From: Paramyrothecium sp. XJ0827
Taxonomy: Eukaryota > Ascomycota > Sordariomycetes > Hypocreales > Stachybotryaceae
Length of the DNA: 64,000 bases
Direction of reading: 5' to 3'
Assembly (NCBI GenBank): GCA_020881915.1
Contig: JAJFPB010000007.1
Location: 2,418,001-2,482,000 of the forward strand
Shown here: one piece after another, positions 47,494-61,180 of the stretch
Layout of the letters: every line of letters begins with the position of its first letter
How positions within the stretch are numbered: position 1 is the stretch's first letter
Made by a program: the position numbers and the translations under genes
The notes under the pieces: model-generated
The model's input: only the letters and a program-made list of their open reading frames with translations
Told to the model about the DNA's origin: nothing
Database searches by the model: none

Positions 47494-49873
47494 ATGATGA
47501 GCTGGTGGTCGTCGTCGTCCAACACGGCCCTGGACGAGCAGATCGAGCGGGCAACGAGCAGCAGCTTGTAAGATAGCGCGAAAGGCCCCAGCCATCTGAT
47601 CGCATACGCTGACCATGCTATAGAGAAGATATCGCGCTGAATCTCGAAATCTCCGATGTCATCCGATCCAAAACAGTTGCGCCCAAGGAGGCGATGAGAT
47701 CCCTCAAGAAGCGCATTGGAAACAAGAACCCGAATACTCAGCTAAGCGCCTTGAACGTACGTCCCGGTCCATATCCTAGTCCTCCCCTATTCACTTGCTA
47801 ATCGCAGTCCAGTTGAGCGATACGTGCGTAAAGAATGGCGGGACACACTTCTTAGCGGAGATCGCATCACGCGAGTTTATGGACAACCTTGTCTCGCTAC
47901 TACAAGCTGTTGGGCCTGTCGCTATTAATGCCGAAGTCAGATCCAAGATTCTTGAACTGATTCAGTCCTGGGCTGGGGCGACAGAGGGGCGACACGAGCT
48001 GGGTTACATCAACGAAGTCTACAAAACGCTGCAGCGTGAAGGCTACCAATTCCCTCCCAAGGTCACTGTCGCAAGCAGCATGATTGACAGCAGTGCGGTA
48101 AGATATTGACAGCGGACGACTCAGGCCACACCAATCGATCACAAGCTAATGGATGACAGCCTCCTGAATGGTCCGACTCCGACGTATGCATGCGATGCCG
48201 AACTGCCTTCACATTCACGAATCGTAAACACCACTGTCGTAACTGCGGAAACTGCTTTGACCAGCAATGCTCAAGCAAGACCATCGCTCTCCCGCACTTG
48301 GGAATTCTTACCCCGGTCAGAGTTGACGACGGCTGTTATTCAAAGCTGACCAGCAAGGGCTACCGGGAGCCCAATCCCTCCCTCGATCGGTCGCCAACTT
48401 ATCCTCACAAAACCCGCTCCTCGGGCATGCAGCCACGCGCCGCCAGAGTCGACGATGGCTTTGATGAAGATCTGAAGAAGGCACTGGCAATGAGTCTGGA
48501 AGAGGTTAGCACTTACAACCGCGGGTCGGCACAGCCAACGGCCAACGTGACCTCGGCGAACGGTAATACGGCGGCAGCGAAGCAGGCAGAGGAAGACGAC
48601 GAAGACCTGAAGGCTGCCATCGCTGCATCTCTGGCAGATATGGAGGAGCAGAAGCAGAAACACGCCGCTGCTTTAAAAGCCCAGACATCCGGCCCAGCCA
48701 CCAGCTCTGCGACAAGTAACTTCACCCTTCCTAAGAACGATTACGAGTTGACGCCTGTGGAGGCGGAGAATATTAACCTGTTTTCCACTCTGGTCGACCG
48801 TCTACAAACACAACCCCCAGGAACCATATTGCGGGAGCCACAGATCCAGGAACTTTATGACAGCATAGGGGCTCTGCGGCCTAAACTCGCTCGGACCTAC
48901 GGAGAGACTATGAGCAAGCATGGTAAGGAGGCTATTTCGGTGGGATAACGAACAATGGCTAATCATGTGGACAGATACCCTACTTGACTTGCATGCCAAA
49001 CTTTCTACTGTTGTTCGGTATTATGACCGCATGCTGGAGGAGAGATTATCAAAGGCCTACAATCAACAGGGCCTAGGTGGCTACAATCTTCCACCTCCGC
49101 GTCAACCATCCGGGCCGTACCCTTCGATACCGACACATGCACCTACGAATGCTGCTGGGGCGGAAAGCTTCTATACGGGGTCGCAGCCACCCATTTACCC
49201 TAACCACAGCCAGCCGTACCAGCAACTGCCTCCCCCGACCCCTCAAGGTCGATTCGCTTCATATGCTACGCCCTCCGAGCCTGCGCCGGCACAGTATCAT
49301 CCTCAACAACAGATTCAAAGGAGTGATAGCTGGCAAGCTCGAGGGCCTTCCGCGCCACCAGAATCGTACCATCCGCAGGCACCGCGTGACACGGCCCAAA
49401 GCATGTCAACGCCTCAGCAGACAGCTGCCACACCGTCTGCTGACCCTAACGCATCGTATTACTTCAACCAACAGCAACAGGCACAACCAAGTCAACCACC
49501 TTCAGGACCCTCAGCACCAGGCCCAGCACCGGAAACCAGTGCATCACCGTATCCAAACCTACAGCAGGCCCCGCAGTATCACCGAGGTTCGGTGTCTGCG
49601 CAATCCCAAGCAACACCAGTACAAACCCCAGCGCAACCCGCTCAACCTCCGTCACAGCCTCCACCACAGCCGCAGCAGCAAGCGTCTGCGCCGCCAGAAC
49701 AGCAGCAGTACTGGCAGCCAGCAGTGCCTCAGCAATCCCAACAGGCGACTCCGCAAGCAGCTCCGCAGCAATGGGCCTATGGTGGCTACGCGCCGCAAAG
49801 TGCCTTCCCCTCGGTACCGCAGCACGAGCCACTGAAGCAGCCTGCGCAAGAGGAGGCGCTAATTGAGTTGTGA
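47494..49873 (+). CDS. vps27: ESCRT-0 subunit Vps27 (VHS, FYVE, two UIMs)
   Basis: Sorts ubiquitinated membrane proteins at endosomes and recruits ESCRT-I. Five exons: 47494-47567, 47624-47756, 47813-48097, 48160-48922 and 48975-49873 (introns of 56, 56, 62 and 52 bases), all joining in phase, give 717 residues. The VHS domain covers about 1-155. The FYVE finger covers about 168-226, with the PI3P-binding RKHHCRNCG at 186-194. Two ubiquitin-interacting motifs lie near 265-280 ([15 protein letters not shown]) and 311-326 ([15 protein letters not shown]). A Pro/Gln-rich tail carries PSAP at 543-546 and 597-600, the class of motif bound by Vps23/TSG101, and ends in LIEL, a clathrin-box-like sequence. 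Two usual FYVE cysteines are Asp (198 and 220). The start could also be the second of two adjacent ATGs at 47497. Confidence 0.95.
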
Positions 49874-50989
49874 ATGAGCGATAGGATTAGCATTCTTTCC
49901 TTGGAGAGGTTTTGGCCCCGGACACACGGCGTTGTGGTGTACTCTGTAGGATTTTGGAACGTTGAGGCTGCACGTGCATAGCATCTAAGGGGATGGAATC
50001 GGAAGTAAAAACAAATTTCTGTCTGATGCAATTTGCCATGGTTCCCTCAGCCGTAAAGTCTGTCTACGTACAACATGTGAATTCGTGAATTCTTGCATCG
50101 CCTTAAACTGTTTCGTCGTTGTTGCGCATTGCTCTGTTCGTCAAACAATGACTGGGGGACATTTCGCATGAAGCCGTCAGCTTACCAACCACGATGCCGC
50201 GGCACATGCGTGGTCAAACCATTGCCAAGATCATGTCAAGTCTGCGCCTCCTTGCCCGGTTGGCCGAGCGAGCGGGCGAGCGAGACACGCGGCCAATCGG
50301 CGGGCGTCCTGCATGCCACGATGAGGATGTATTGGAAGAATTGGGGGGAAGCCGATGACCGCTCAGCTATCCAATAGTTAGCCGCAGCTCCGCATATAGG
50401 CGACTTGACTTGCGCCGGAGCGGAGCCGGGGAAGCGGAGCTTTTACTTTGTACATTCGCCTGGTAGCCAAAAAAAAGCGGGCTACGAAAAGCAGCCTTTT
50501 TGCTCTCAAATGAATAGAAGTTTAGTTGTTAAGAGTTGAAATGCACAAGACGAGACAATGAAAAGCCTAAATCTATTCATAGATTTTCTTAGAAAGGGCT
50601 TCGGGTATCTGGCTCTCTCAATATAATCCAGCTACGTCCGTCCTGGCAGTTCCGCCTTGGTGTGCTGGCTTGAGTCATCGACTCATATTCCCGAAGGACG
50701 AAACGGTAGTGGTAATTGTGGGTTCGCCGACAGGTGGTCGGTCGATGAACCTCCCGGAACTGCTCCATTGTTCGTCATCGGAGGAAGTATCGCGTTTTAT
50801 TTAATAAGCTCACCTACCATCCATTGTTCTTTATCCATACTTGCTCGTCCCTCCGAATTCCCAAACCAAAGAGCAATTGCATTGCAAACTTGAACTCAAG
50901 AAAGCAACACCCATTCAGACTCTCATACCCTGCCGCTACGGACACCCGCCCGGCTGTCTCAAACACGTCTCACCGGACACCTCACAACC
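49874..50989. other. Intergenic region between vps27 and the phosphatase gene
   Basis: Contains the 3' end of vps27 and the promoter of the next gene on the same strand. No supportable gene is seen. A short A-run is at about 50469-50476. The last 150 bases before 50990 are relatively C-rich, fitting a leader. Confidence 0.65.
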
Positions 50990-51748
50990 ATGGCGCCCAC
51001 AATTCACCTCGTCCGCCACGCCCAGGGCTTCCACAACCTGTCCGTGGAGAATGAGAGTCTCCCCGATCCCGACCTCACCGAGCTCGGCAAGCAGCAGTGC
51101 GCCGACTTGCGCGCGTCCTTTCCCTATCACGACAAGCTGGTCCGCCTGGTTGCCTCGCCCATGCGCCGTACACTCTACACCGGCATCCACTCCTTCGGAC
51201 CCCAGGACGAGAGCAGCCGCATCTACCCCATCATCGCGCTTGACGTCCTCCAGGAGGTGTCCACGTCGCCGTGCGACACGGGCTCCGACAAGCCCAAGCT
51301 GCAGCAGGAGTTCGGCGCCAAGCTGGACCTGAGCCGCGTCCGGGACGGCTGGAACAACAAGGGCAGCGGCACCCCCTTCGAGCCCACGGCCAAGAAGCTA
51401 ACGGCGCGGGCCCTCGAGACCCGCCGCGCCCTCCGCGAGATCGCCAAGGAGGCCGGCGAGGACGCGCACATCGCCGTCGTCTCGCACGGCGGCTTCCTGC
51501 ACTTCCTGACGGACGACTGGTACGGCATCCCAGAAGGCAACGCCACGGGGTGGCAGAACTGCGAGTACCGCTCCTACCAGTTCGCCGATCCGTCCGGCGC
51601 GGACGAGGACGCGGCCCTGCAGGAGACGCAGGAGAGCTGGCACCGCCGCCAGGGTGATGCGCGGCCGCCGACGCAAACCGAGCTGCGAGAGATGCGTGCC
51701 GTGGTGCAGCAGAAGGTCTCGCCTTACCTCCACATCTCTTTTGACTAA
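50990..51748 (+). CDS. Histidine phosphatase (phosphoglycerate mutase-like) family protein
   Basis: A single-exon protein of 252 residues in the histidine phosphatase superfamily, which forms a phospho-histidine intermediate. The N-terminal motif is LVRHAQGFHN, with Arg9 and nucleophile His10 (RHA rather than the classical RHG, which is common in this superfamily). A second Arg follows in SPMRRTLYTG (58-59). The acid motif is QEVSTSPCDTGS around 89-99, and the second catalytic His is His166 in VVSHGGFLHFL. The set resembles the broad-specificity cytosolic phosphatases of fungi, such as yeast YOR283W, rather than true glycolytic mutase, whose substrate-binding loops are absent. The substrate is unknown. 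The GC-rich third positions contrast with the flanks and support coding. The start is ATG in ACCATGGCG. It converges on the next minus-strand gene. Confidence 0.9.
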   Translation: MAPTIHLVRHAQGFHNLSVENESLPDPDLTELGKQQCADLRASFPYHDKLVRLVASPMRRTLYTGIHSFGPQDESSRIYPIIALDVLQEVSTSPCDTGSDKPKLQQEFGAKLDLSRVRDGWNNKGSGTPFEPTAKKLTARALETRRALREIAKEAGEDAHIAVVSHGGFLHFLTDDWYGIPEGNATGWQNCEYRSYQFADPSGADEDAALQETQESWHRRQGDARPPTQTELREMRAVVQQKVSPYLHISFD

Positions 51749-52291
51749 GCGGGCCTTTGTACTTGATGATGAATGATCGCGCTGGGAAACGGTGACGAGA
51801 GTGTCAGACACGACATTGGATGTTCGCTCCAAATGATTTACAGGATAGAAATAGATAGACTCACAGGTATATACTAGATGATGATTTCATGATTTCCTTG
51901 ACAGCAATAGCTACATCAGTGTCTCGTTTGATTCGTTGCCAGTCCCTTCGTCTTCCCATTATTTGTCTTGTCGCACTTCTTCCAACAACCTCTCAGCCCT
52001 CAACAAATTCATTGCCAAACTGAACCACCACGGTCGAGATTTGAAAAATCAGCACATTCATCACCACTCCTCATGCGGCAGAACACGATCCTCGAAGTCA
52101 TTCATCTGCATTTGTTGAAGGACAACGTCAATTTCATGCCAGGTCGTTGGGCGAATCATCACGACAGACACAGTGAAACCCAATACCGATCGATCATCTG
52201 GGATCAACTTGCATAGGCAGAAGCATTTCCATCCATGGGTTGGAGGGTCCAAGAGAGCATACGCTGCGCGGTCTGAGTAGCTCCCAGCCTC
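51749..52291. other. Convergent 3' intergenic region
   Basis: About 540 bases between the ends of two convergent genes. No gene or repeat is seen. Confidence 0.7.
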
Positions 52292-53218
52292 CTAGCCTTG
52301 GAATACCCCGCTCAGATATGGACCGGGCTCTTTGAATAGATCACGAAATTGAAAGTACTGCTTGTGTGTGAAGTCCCGGGTTGTGTGGATAACACGAGCA
52401 TACCATTCGAATGTTGCACCCGGCTTCTGGTATACCTGCCGCTTGGCGAGCAGCAGCTCTTGCGTGTGGAAGAACGTGAGGGACGGATCCAGACTTACGG
52501 GCTTGCTGGGGACCCAGCAGCGTTGCGGACACTTCTGCGACAGAATTGGTTTCCTTTGCTCGAGGCGCAAATCCAACGCTGCATTATTTATTAGGTCATA
52601 TCTGCCATCACGTCTAGAAACGTGCCGCATGCCACTGTCGGGGCCGCTGGTGCCGGGGCCTTGTGCAACGGAGAAGGGCTCAAATAATTCATCAGTGTCA
52701 TCTAGCATGGTGTCGTCCGACTGCCACAACGTGATGTCAAGAGCTGGGTCGGGATTGGCACTGGATGTGGATTCGTAACTCTGCGAATTCTGTTGCATGC
52801 TGCTATCTGGGAATAGCAAGTCGTCAAAGGAATCACCCAGAAGGGTTCCTATATAAGATGAAGCTTTCGAGGCGTTTCCAGTGGCGCCGGCAGTCGAACT
52901 AGCAGCAATTGCCACATGGCTGTTGCCCCTTAAGGGCAGGCCCAAGGCTGTATTTGGGTGGCCAAGCCTGGCAGAAGTCACTGTCGGTTGATGTTGTGGC
53001 TCCACGGAGGCAGCGGTCTGCAAAGCAGGGAGCCCTTGGCACTGATCATTGAGTCGGCGTCCTTTTTTAGCTGTGCCTCTCTCGTCAAATGACAAAGCGT
53101 CTGCTGAGCCAGCTACGTCATGCTGCCAAGTCGGGTTTTCCGTAACAGTGCTACCAGCCGCTTGGTTTGGCGCTCTAGCGAAAGAATCCAAATTAGTCGC
53201 ACACACTCCTGGAAGCAT
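52292..53218 (-). CDS. Uncharacterised acidic protein with a compact C-terminal module
   Basis: An open frame of 308 codons from the first ATG. I do not recognise the family. The N-terminal two thirds are Ser/Thr/Gln-rich and acidic, with a dense cluster near residues 155-185 (segment ITLWQSDDTMLDDTDELFEP) that resembles an activation domain. The last 60 residues look folded and conserved in style, rich in aromatic residues: FFHTQELLLAKRQVYQ, FEWYARVIHTTRDF and HKQYFQFRDLFKEPGPYL. No DNA-binding motif is visible, so transcription regulator is only one possibility. The start is uncertain: the ATG lies inside a possible splice acceptor (CTTCCAG, intron end 53209) that is in phase with an upstream minus-strand exon 53606-53456. 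That model gives 355 residues. It faces the phosphatase gene tail to tail. Confidence 0.6.
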   Translation of the reverse strand: MLPGVCATNLDSFARAPNQAAGSTVTENPTWQHDVAGSADALSFDERGTAKKGRRLNDQCQGLPALQTAASVEPQHQPTVTSARLGHPNTALGLPLRGNSHVAIAASSTAGATGNASKASSYIGTLLGDSFDDLLFPDSSMQQNSQSYESTSSANPDPALDITLWQSDDTMLDDTDELFEPFSVAQGPGTSGPDSGMRHVSRRDGRYDLINNAALDLRLEQRKPILSQKCPQRCWVPSKPVSLDPSLTFFHTQELLLAKRQVYQKPGATFEWYARVIHTTRDFTHKQYFQFRDLFKEPGPYLSGVFQG

Positions 53219-53424
53219 GGGAATTCAGGAACAACATCTTAGCGGCCCACTCAAGTGGAAACGCGCTGGCAGGACGTACCGACGCTTTCGCAGCTCAGGC
53301 ATATCCGTCGCCGAGACCCAGGGAAAATGCCACTGAGGGATAAATTTTCATGGAGACTGCGCCATGGTTAGCTTAATGGGCAGCCCACGCGACCGATGAG
53401 CCGCATCCTCCGATGGCACAAGGC

Positions 53425-53466
53425 AATGTGCACTTACCAACCAATGTGCACTTACCAACCAATGTG
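53425..53466 (-). repeat. 18-bp tandem repeat carrying duplicated splice donors
   Basis: Two exact 18-base copies at 53425-53442 and 53443-53460, plus six bases of a third. On the minus strand each copy reads GGTTGGTAAGTGCACATT and so contains a full G|GTAAGT donor. The two donors are exactly six codons apart. They lie upstream of the minus-strand gene at 52292-53218, and both are in phase with its candidate acceptor ending at 53209. Confidence 0.8.
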
Positions 53467-53606
53467 ACGGAGGATAGCGTTGGTTCCAGCGTTGTTCCCA
53501 AGGCCAAGATCCGGTGTTGTAGGATATGATTTCTGCTCTCTTTGATTTTTCCTAAAATTTTGTGCCTCGGGCTGTGCCCTTTTTTCTCGCACTCAACTTC
53601 GTCCAT

Positions 53607-56637
<3,031 letters not shown>

Positions 56638-57267
56638 TGGCAAATGGGGACTAAATAGAAAAGCGATGTATATTAACCGACGTAATGAATGAGATGCCCA
56701 ATGCATGATGCGCAAATTAGTGTGTAGAAGAGGCTCGTGGACCATTTTGCCGGTGACCAGTCCACCAGATCATATTGTCTTGTCTGCTTGCTGTCCAGGC
56801 ATGTTATCAAGACATCAATCACGCATGAACTAAAGCTCGAACGCAACAACATGGTAGGAGGCTTGGTTCCATCCAGTTATGGAGCGTTGCTGGGATCATC
56901 TGCTGAATCATCCATCATGTCAATTCGCTACCCTAGCTCCGTACATGGAAATCTCTTTTTGCCCCATGCCTTCTTTCTGTGGGGGTTTTGCGCATCTTTC
57001 GATGCTTTCTTTTGCCGTCTCGAAGACCAACCGCCCCGGGACGCCGAGCCTTTTAACGACTAAACAATGGTGGGAAATGACAAGAATAGCCATCACACAA
57101 GTGCTGACTGCAGATATGCGCGGTGGTCAAACCACTGAAAGATCATGTCAATGGTCCGCGCATATTCCATTAAATATTTTGTTCAATGATTTTGAGAAGA
57201 GTGGTGAGCGTTGTTCGACGTTTGCGGTGTTTCTGCCGCAATGGAAAAGATTTTGTGAGTGCCAAGC
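56638..57267. other. Convergent 3' intergenic region
   Basis: The 3' ends of two convergent genes. No supportable gene; frames are under 155 codons and have no domain. Confidence 0.7.
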
Positions 57268-58587
57268 TCACATAATAATAGCGGGAACGTCGACGTTTGC
57301 CTTGATAGACTTGTGCGGCAGAACACTACCGCCGTTGACGTAAATCTCATCGCCAATCGTGACATCGTCGCCAAGGACAGTCACATTTTCCAGGCGCGCC
57401 CAGCGGCCGACGGTGCTGTTCCAGCCGACAATGGTTGACTTTACCCAGGCGTGGTCCTTGACCTTGGAACCGCGCAGCAAGACGCAGCGTTGCAGACGGA
57501 CTCCATCACCAATGACAACATCTGGGCCAATGGTGACGTTGGGCCCAATCCTGCAGTTCTTGCCAATCTTTGCTGAAGGGTGAATGAGGACGTTACCACC
57601 GTGTACGTAAGGCTCGGTGGGGGGAGTAAGCTCCTTGCTGCCCCTCTTCGTCAAAGAAGACAGGTAGAGGCAAGTTCCGCTGAGGAAATCCTTGGGCTGT
57701 CCGACATCCATCCAAAAGCTCTCAAGGTCGAAAGAGTGGAGCTGGTTGTCGCGAACCATGGAAGGGAATGTTTCCTTCTCAATGGAGGTGGGGCGCAGCT
57801 CAATGCGGTCGAGGATGGACGTGTTGAAGATGTACAGGCCGGCATTGATGCGGTTGCCAACGAATTCGACCGGCTTCTCGACGAATCGATCGATGCGGGA
57901 GGGGTGGTTGGGCTTGTGGACAACCACACCGTATTTGGAAGGCTCTTCGACCTTGGTCACCACAATCGTACCTTCGTCGCCGTGGTTCTTGTGGAAGGCA
58001 AGGAGCTCCTTGAAGGGGTATTCGCAGATGACATCGGAGTTCAGGACGAAGAATGGGGTGTCATCCTTGCGCAGGATCTTTTCAGCCAACTTTAAGGGGC
58101 CGGCAGTGTCCATGGGTTCCGACTCGACAGAGAACTCGATGTTGATGTTGTACTTTTCGCGGTACTGATATCGTTGTCAGTAACCAGATAATGGGAGAGA
58201 GCGCTGGGAAGAGCAGTTGCCCGGCGCATACCTCAGCAAGGAACTTCTCCATAATCTCGGGTCTATAGTTGACCGCGAGCACGATGTCCTTGACGCCGGC
58301 GGCAACGAGCGCTTCGATCTGGTGGACGATCATGGGCTTGTTTCCAAACTCAACAAGGGGCTTGGGAAGCGTCAAGGTCTTCATGCACGAGCGTTGTCAG
58401 TCGATTCGATCCAGCATTCGTGGCCAAATAGCTAGGGGGGATGTAGGCCCAAGGGTCACATACGAGTGGGCGAAGGCGCGTGCCGAAGCCGCCGACGAGA
58501 ATGAGTCCTGTGCGACAATTAGCCTAACGAGCGACGGACAGGACAAGGCGCCCAGCTGAGGACGTGCAAAGACTACTCACCCTTCAT
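57268..58587 (-). CDS. mpg1: Mannose-1-phosphate guanylyltransferase (GDP-mannose pyrophosphorylase)
   Basis: Makes GDP-mannose from mannose-1-phosphate and GTP in the cytosol for N- and O-glycosylation, GPI anchors and wall mannan. Four exons: 58587-58581 (seven bases, ATGAAGG), 58507-58464, 58378-58232 and 58164-57268, giving 364 residues, the standard fungal length. Introns are 73, 85 and 67 bases. The nucleotidyltransferase signature [17 protein letters not shown] spans the second intron. The metal-binding segment is [11 protein letters not shown], and the sugar-binding parts are [20 protein letters not shown]. The C-terminal third is a left-handed beta-helix of hexapeptide repeats ([20 protein letters not shown]). 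The protein ends in VDVPAIIM. The third junction restores [16 protein letters not shown]. All key residues are present. Confidence 0.96.
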
Positions 58588-61180
58588 GTTTGCAAGTGCG
58601 TGGAAGCGGTGTCAAAAGAGGGGTGAAGCCGCGTGTAAAGGAGGTGAGGGGAGGCGCCGAGCTGATGTTTAGCAGGCCTGAGCCGAAAAGAAAGAAGACT
58701 GCAGAGAAAGAGTGGAAGGAGGGTTCTCGATTAAAAGGGTATAATAGATCGGCTGAGGTGACGATCTCGCAGAAGCCCGGAAGGAGGAAGTTGGAGAACG
58801 CAGATGGCAGAAAGAGGGTAACGTGGAAAGATTCCTAGTCGAGTCGGCCCATCCCCCGTAATGTGAGGTAAGGTACGGAGCAAGGTACCTCGCCGCAGGG
58901 GTGCTGCAGGGTGGTGAGGTGAAGGACAAGTATGGGGTACACCAGGGCAGGCCGGCCAGGCTGCACGGGGTCGGCGATTCACAGGTACCCCCAACTTCGT
59001 GCGGCGCCGCAACGCCCAGCTGCCAGGCCACACCTTCTACTGTACCGCCAGAGGGCGTGTCGTGCCAGGCCCAATGGATGTGCGGGACGCACCCGTAGCC
59101 TGGAGCTATCACTTCCTTGCTCCCAATACTGCTACGGTACGAGACGATTCTGGGCAAACTCGTCTCCACTCACATTAAAGGGCGGGCTATGACCTTTGTG
59201 GATTGCATGCCATGGTCGAATTAGAGGCAAGTAAGGGGAGCCACTTTAGGAGGAAGCTCAAGACACGAGATCCCGTGATGAAAGGGGCCATGGCAGCTCC
59301 GGCCAATCAGCGGTGCCGATTCGCCCAATGTGCTTCTCGACAGGGGAATTCCCCCCACCCATCCACACCCTCTTTTCGCCAGAGCCCCCTTTGGTCGATA
59401 TAAAAAACGGGGGTTCACATTTCAAGATTTCGCGGAAAGGTAAAACCGGTAGCCTTTGCAGGTGATGCATGCGGCATTGGCTAGTCACGATGCTGGGCCC
59501 TTCAGATTGAGTGTTGCTTCATGCGATCAGAGGATTTGCACTTTTGGCCACAGTCTGCATGCATCAAGCACCGCGACAACAGATGCAAGGTTTGGTTTAG
59601 CCTGCGTCTTTTCCTGTGAGGCAAAGACATGTTTACGTACCTACCGTAGTCCTTGATCATGGCTAGAAAGGAGGCTTGAGCGCTCCCGATGCTGGCTTAC
59701 TAGAGATGAACCACAGGGAATTTCATGGCCTAGGGGCATACGGCAAGCACGGACGTCGCCAGTAGGAAACTTGACGTTGGTTTGCATCTAGGCCCTGCAA
59801 AGGCGACCAACATCTTACACCATGGGTCACCATCGCAGAATGCAGGGTAGGAGAACCAACAAGAAGCCGCACAACACCTTATAACATTATCCCACCAGTT
59901 CAGGGGTAGGAATTGAGTTGAGCTGAACGCATCGACTCGTACGAAAAGGAAGAAAATAGGATCCCACCTCGTCCTTCATTCGCATTTCAACACCCCACCT
60001 GGATGAAACTCTCCCAAAGCTTTCTGGTCACAGGACACACACCACATGAGCCCGGCTCAGCCACTCAGCCTGGGTCCGACCCTTCCTGCATGGCCGAACC
60101 TACCCTGTATATCCCACGTTTGCCAGACTTCCCAACTCACGCATGCCTTGGCACTTGTCCCATGCTCCAGCAAACTCACAGCATTGTTTCCTTGCCTTTA
60201 GACGGTGGTTCGATGTACTTTGGCTAAGGTGCGTTATGTTTGTTATCATACAGGCGAGGTATTCACGCGTCGCATCTTGCCGATGTCGGCAATGATGGCT
60301 GGATCCGGCCGACGACCTACTTCTTTGCATCCCCGACGGCCCAGTATGACAATTCGATCGCCACTCGGACGAGGTGGGAACATGTGAATCTGGCTGGGCC
60401 ACCTGTCTCAGTGGTATAAATGCAAGCAGCGCGATGAACACGTTTTACGTGGCCCTTGGCGTTACTTTACCGGGACGCAACCGAATGTCTTACACGTCTA
60501 CGGGCCCCCAAGTTGTTTCACCGCTTTGAATCACTGCAGATTGCTTGAATGTCAAATTTTTGAATCGTATCCGACCAAAACATATCGCAGCCAGCACAAA
60601 CTTGCTGGTTGACGTAGCCTTCTTCACATTCTGGGCCAGCAAAACATGTCCACATTGTTCTTTTGGCAGGGCGTGCTGTGACCGGAATTAACCTATGCAT
60701 CCATTGTATACCACACTGGTCAAGCAAAGCAGATGGTCTTCCTTCGGCTCATGTGTGAGACACAATCTCTTCGTGTCTCAGTAATTTTTTCGTTGCCACG
60801 GTTCGACAGACCGCTTATTATTACGATAAATGCAATCTCGATGCTAATTCTCGTACCCCGAACGCAATGTGCATTTCAAGGCGAAGGCCAATCCCCATAA
60901 CCTCAAGAGCCGCCGATAGGAACATATGCTAAACAAGAAGCGCGTTGTTTTTGCTGCGAGGCTCGCGTAATCTGATACCCTTTTAGCTACGATCGACCAA
61001 CAAACCCAGCATCTGCATTACAATGGTAAAATGAGCATCGTTCATCAGTCCAATGCCCCGCTAACCAACTATCCAATACATGAATGCATCGCGTCGTGTG
61101 GCAAACAGCAGAGCCTGGCGGCCCAGGCAATGGGCTAGTGTTCTTATTTTACATGTTGTACAACTAAAACTTACACAATA
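58588..61180. other. Upstream region of mpg1 and 3' flank of icp55
   Basis: No supportable gene in 2.6 kb. GGTACC occurs at 58884-58889 and 58984-58989, within 400 bases upstream of the mpg1 start. A short minus-strand frame at 60518-60727 is Cys-rich (CFAGPECEEGY, VCAGC) but has no signal peptide or splice partner that I can support. Confidence 0.5.
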
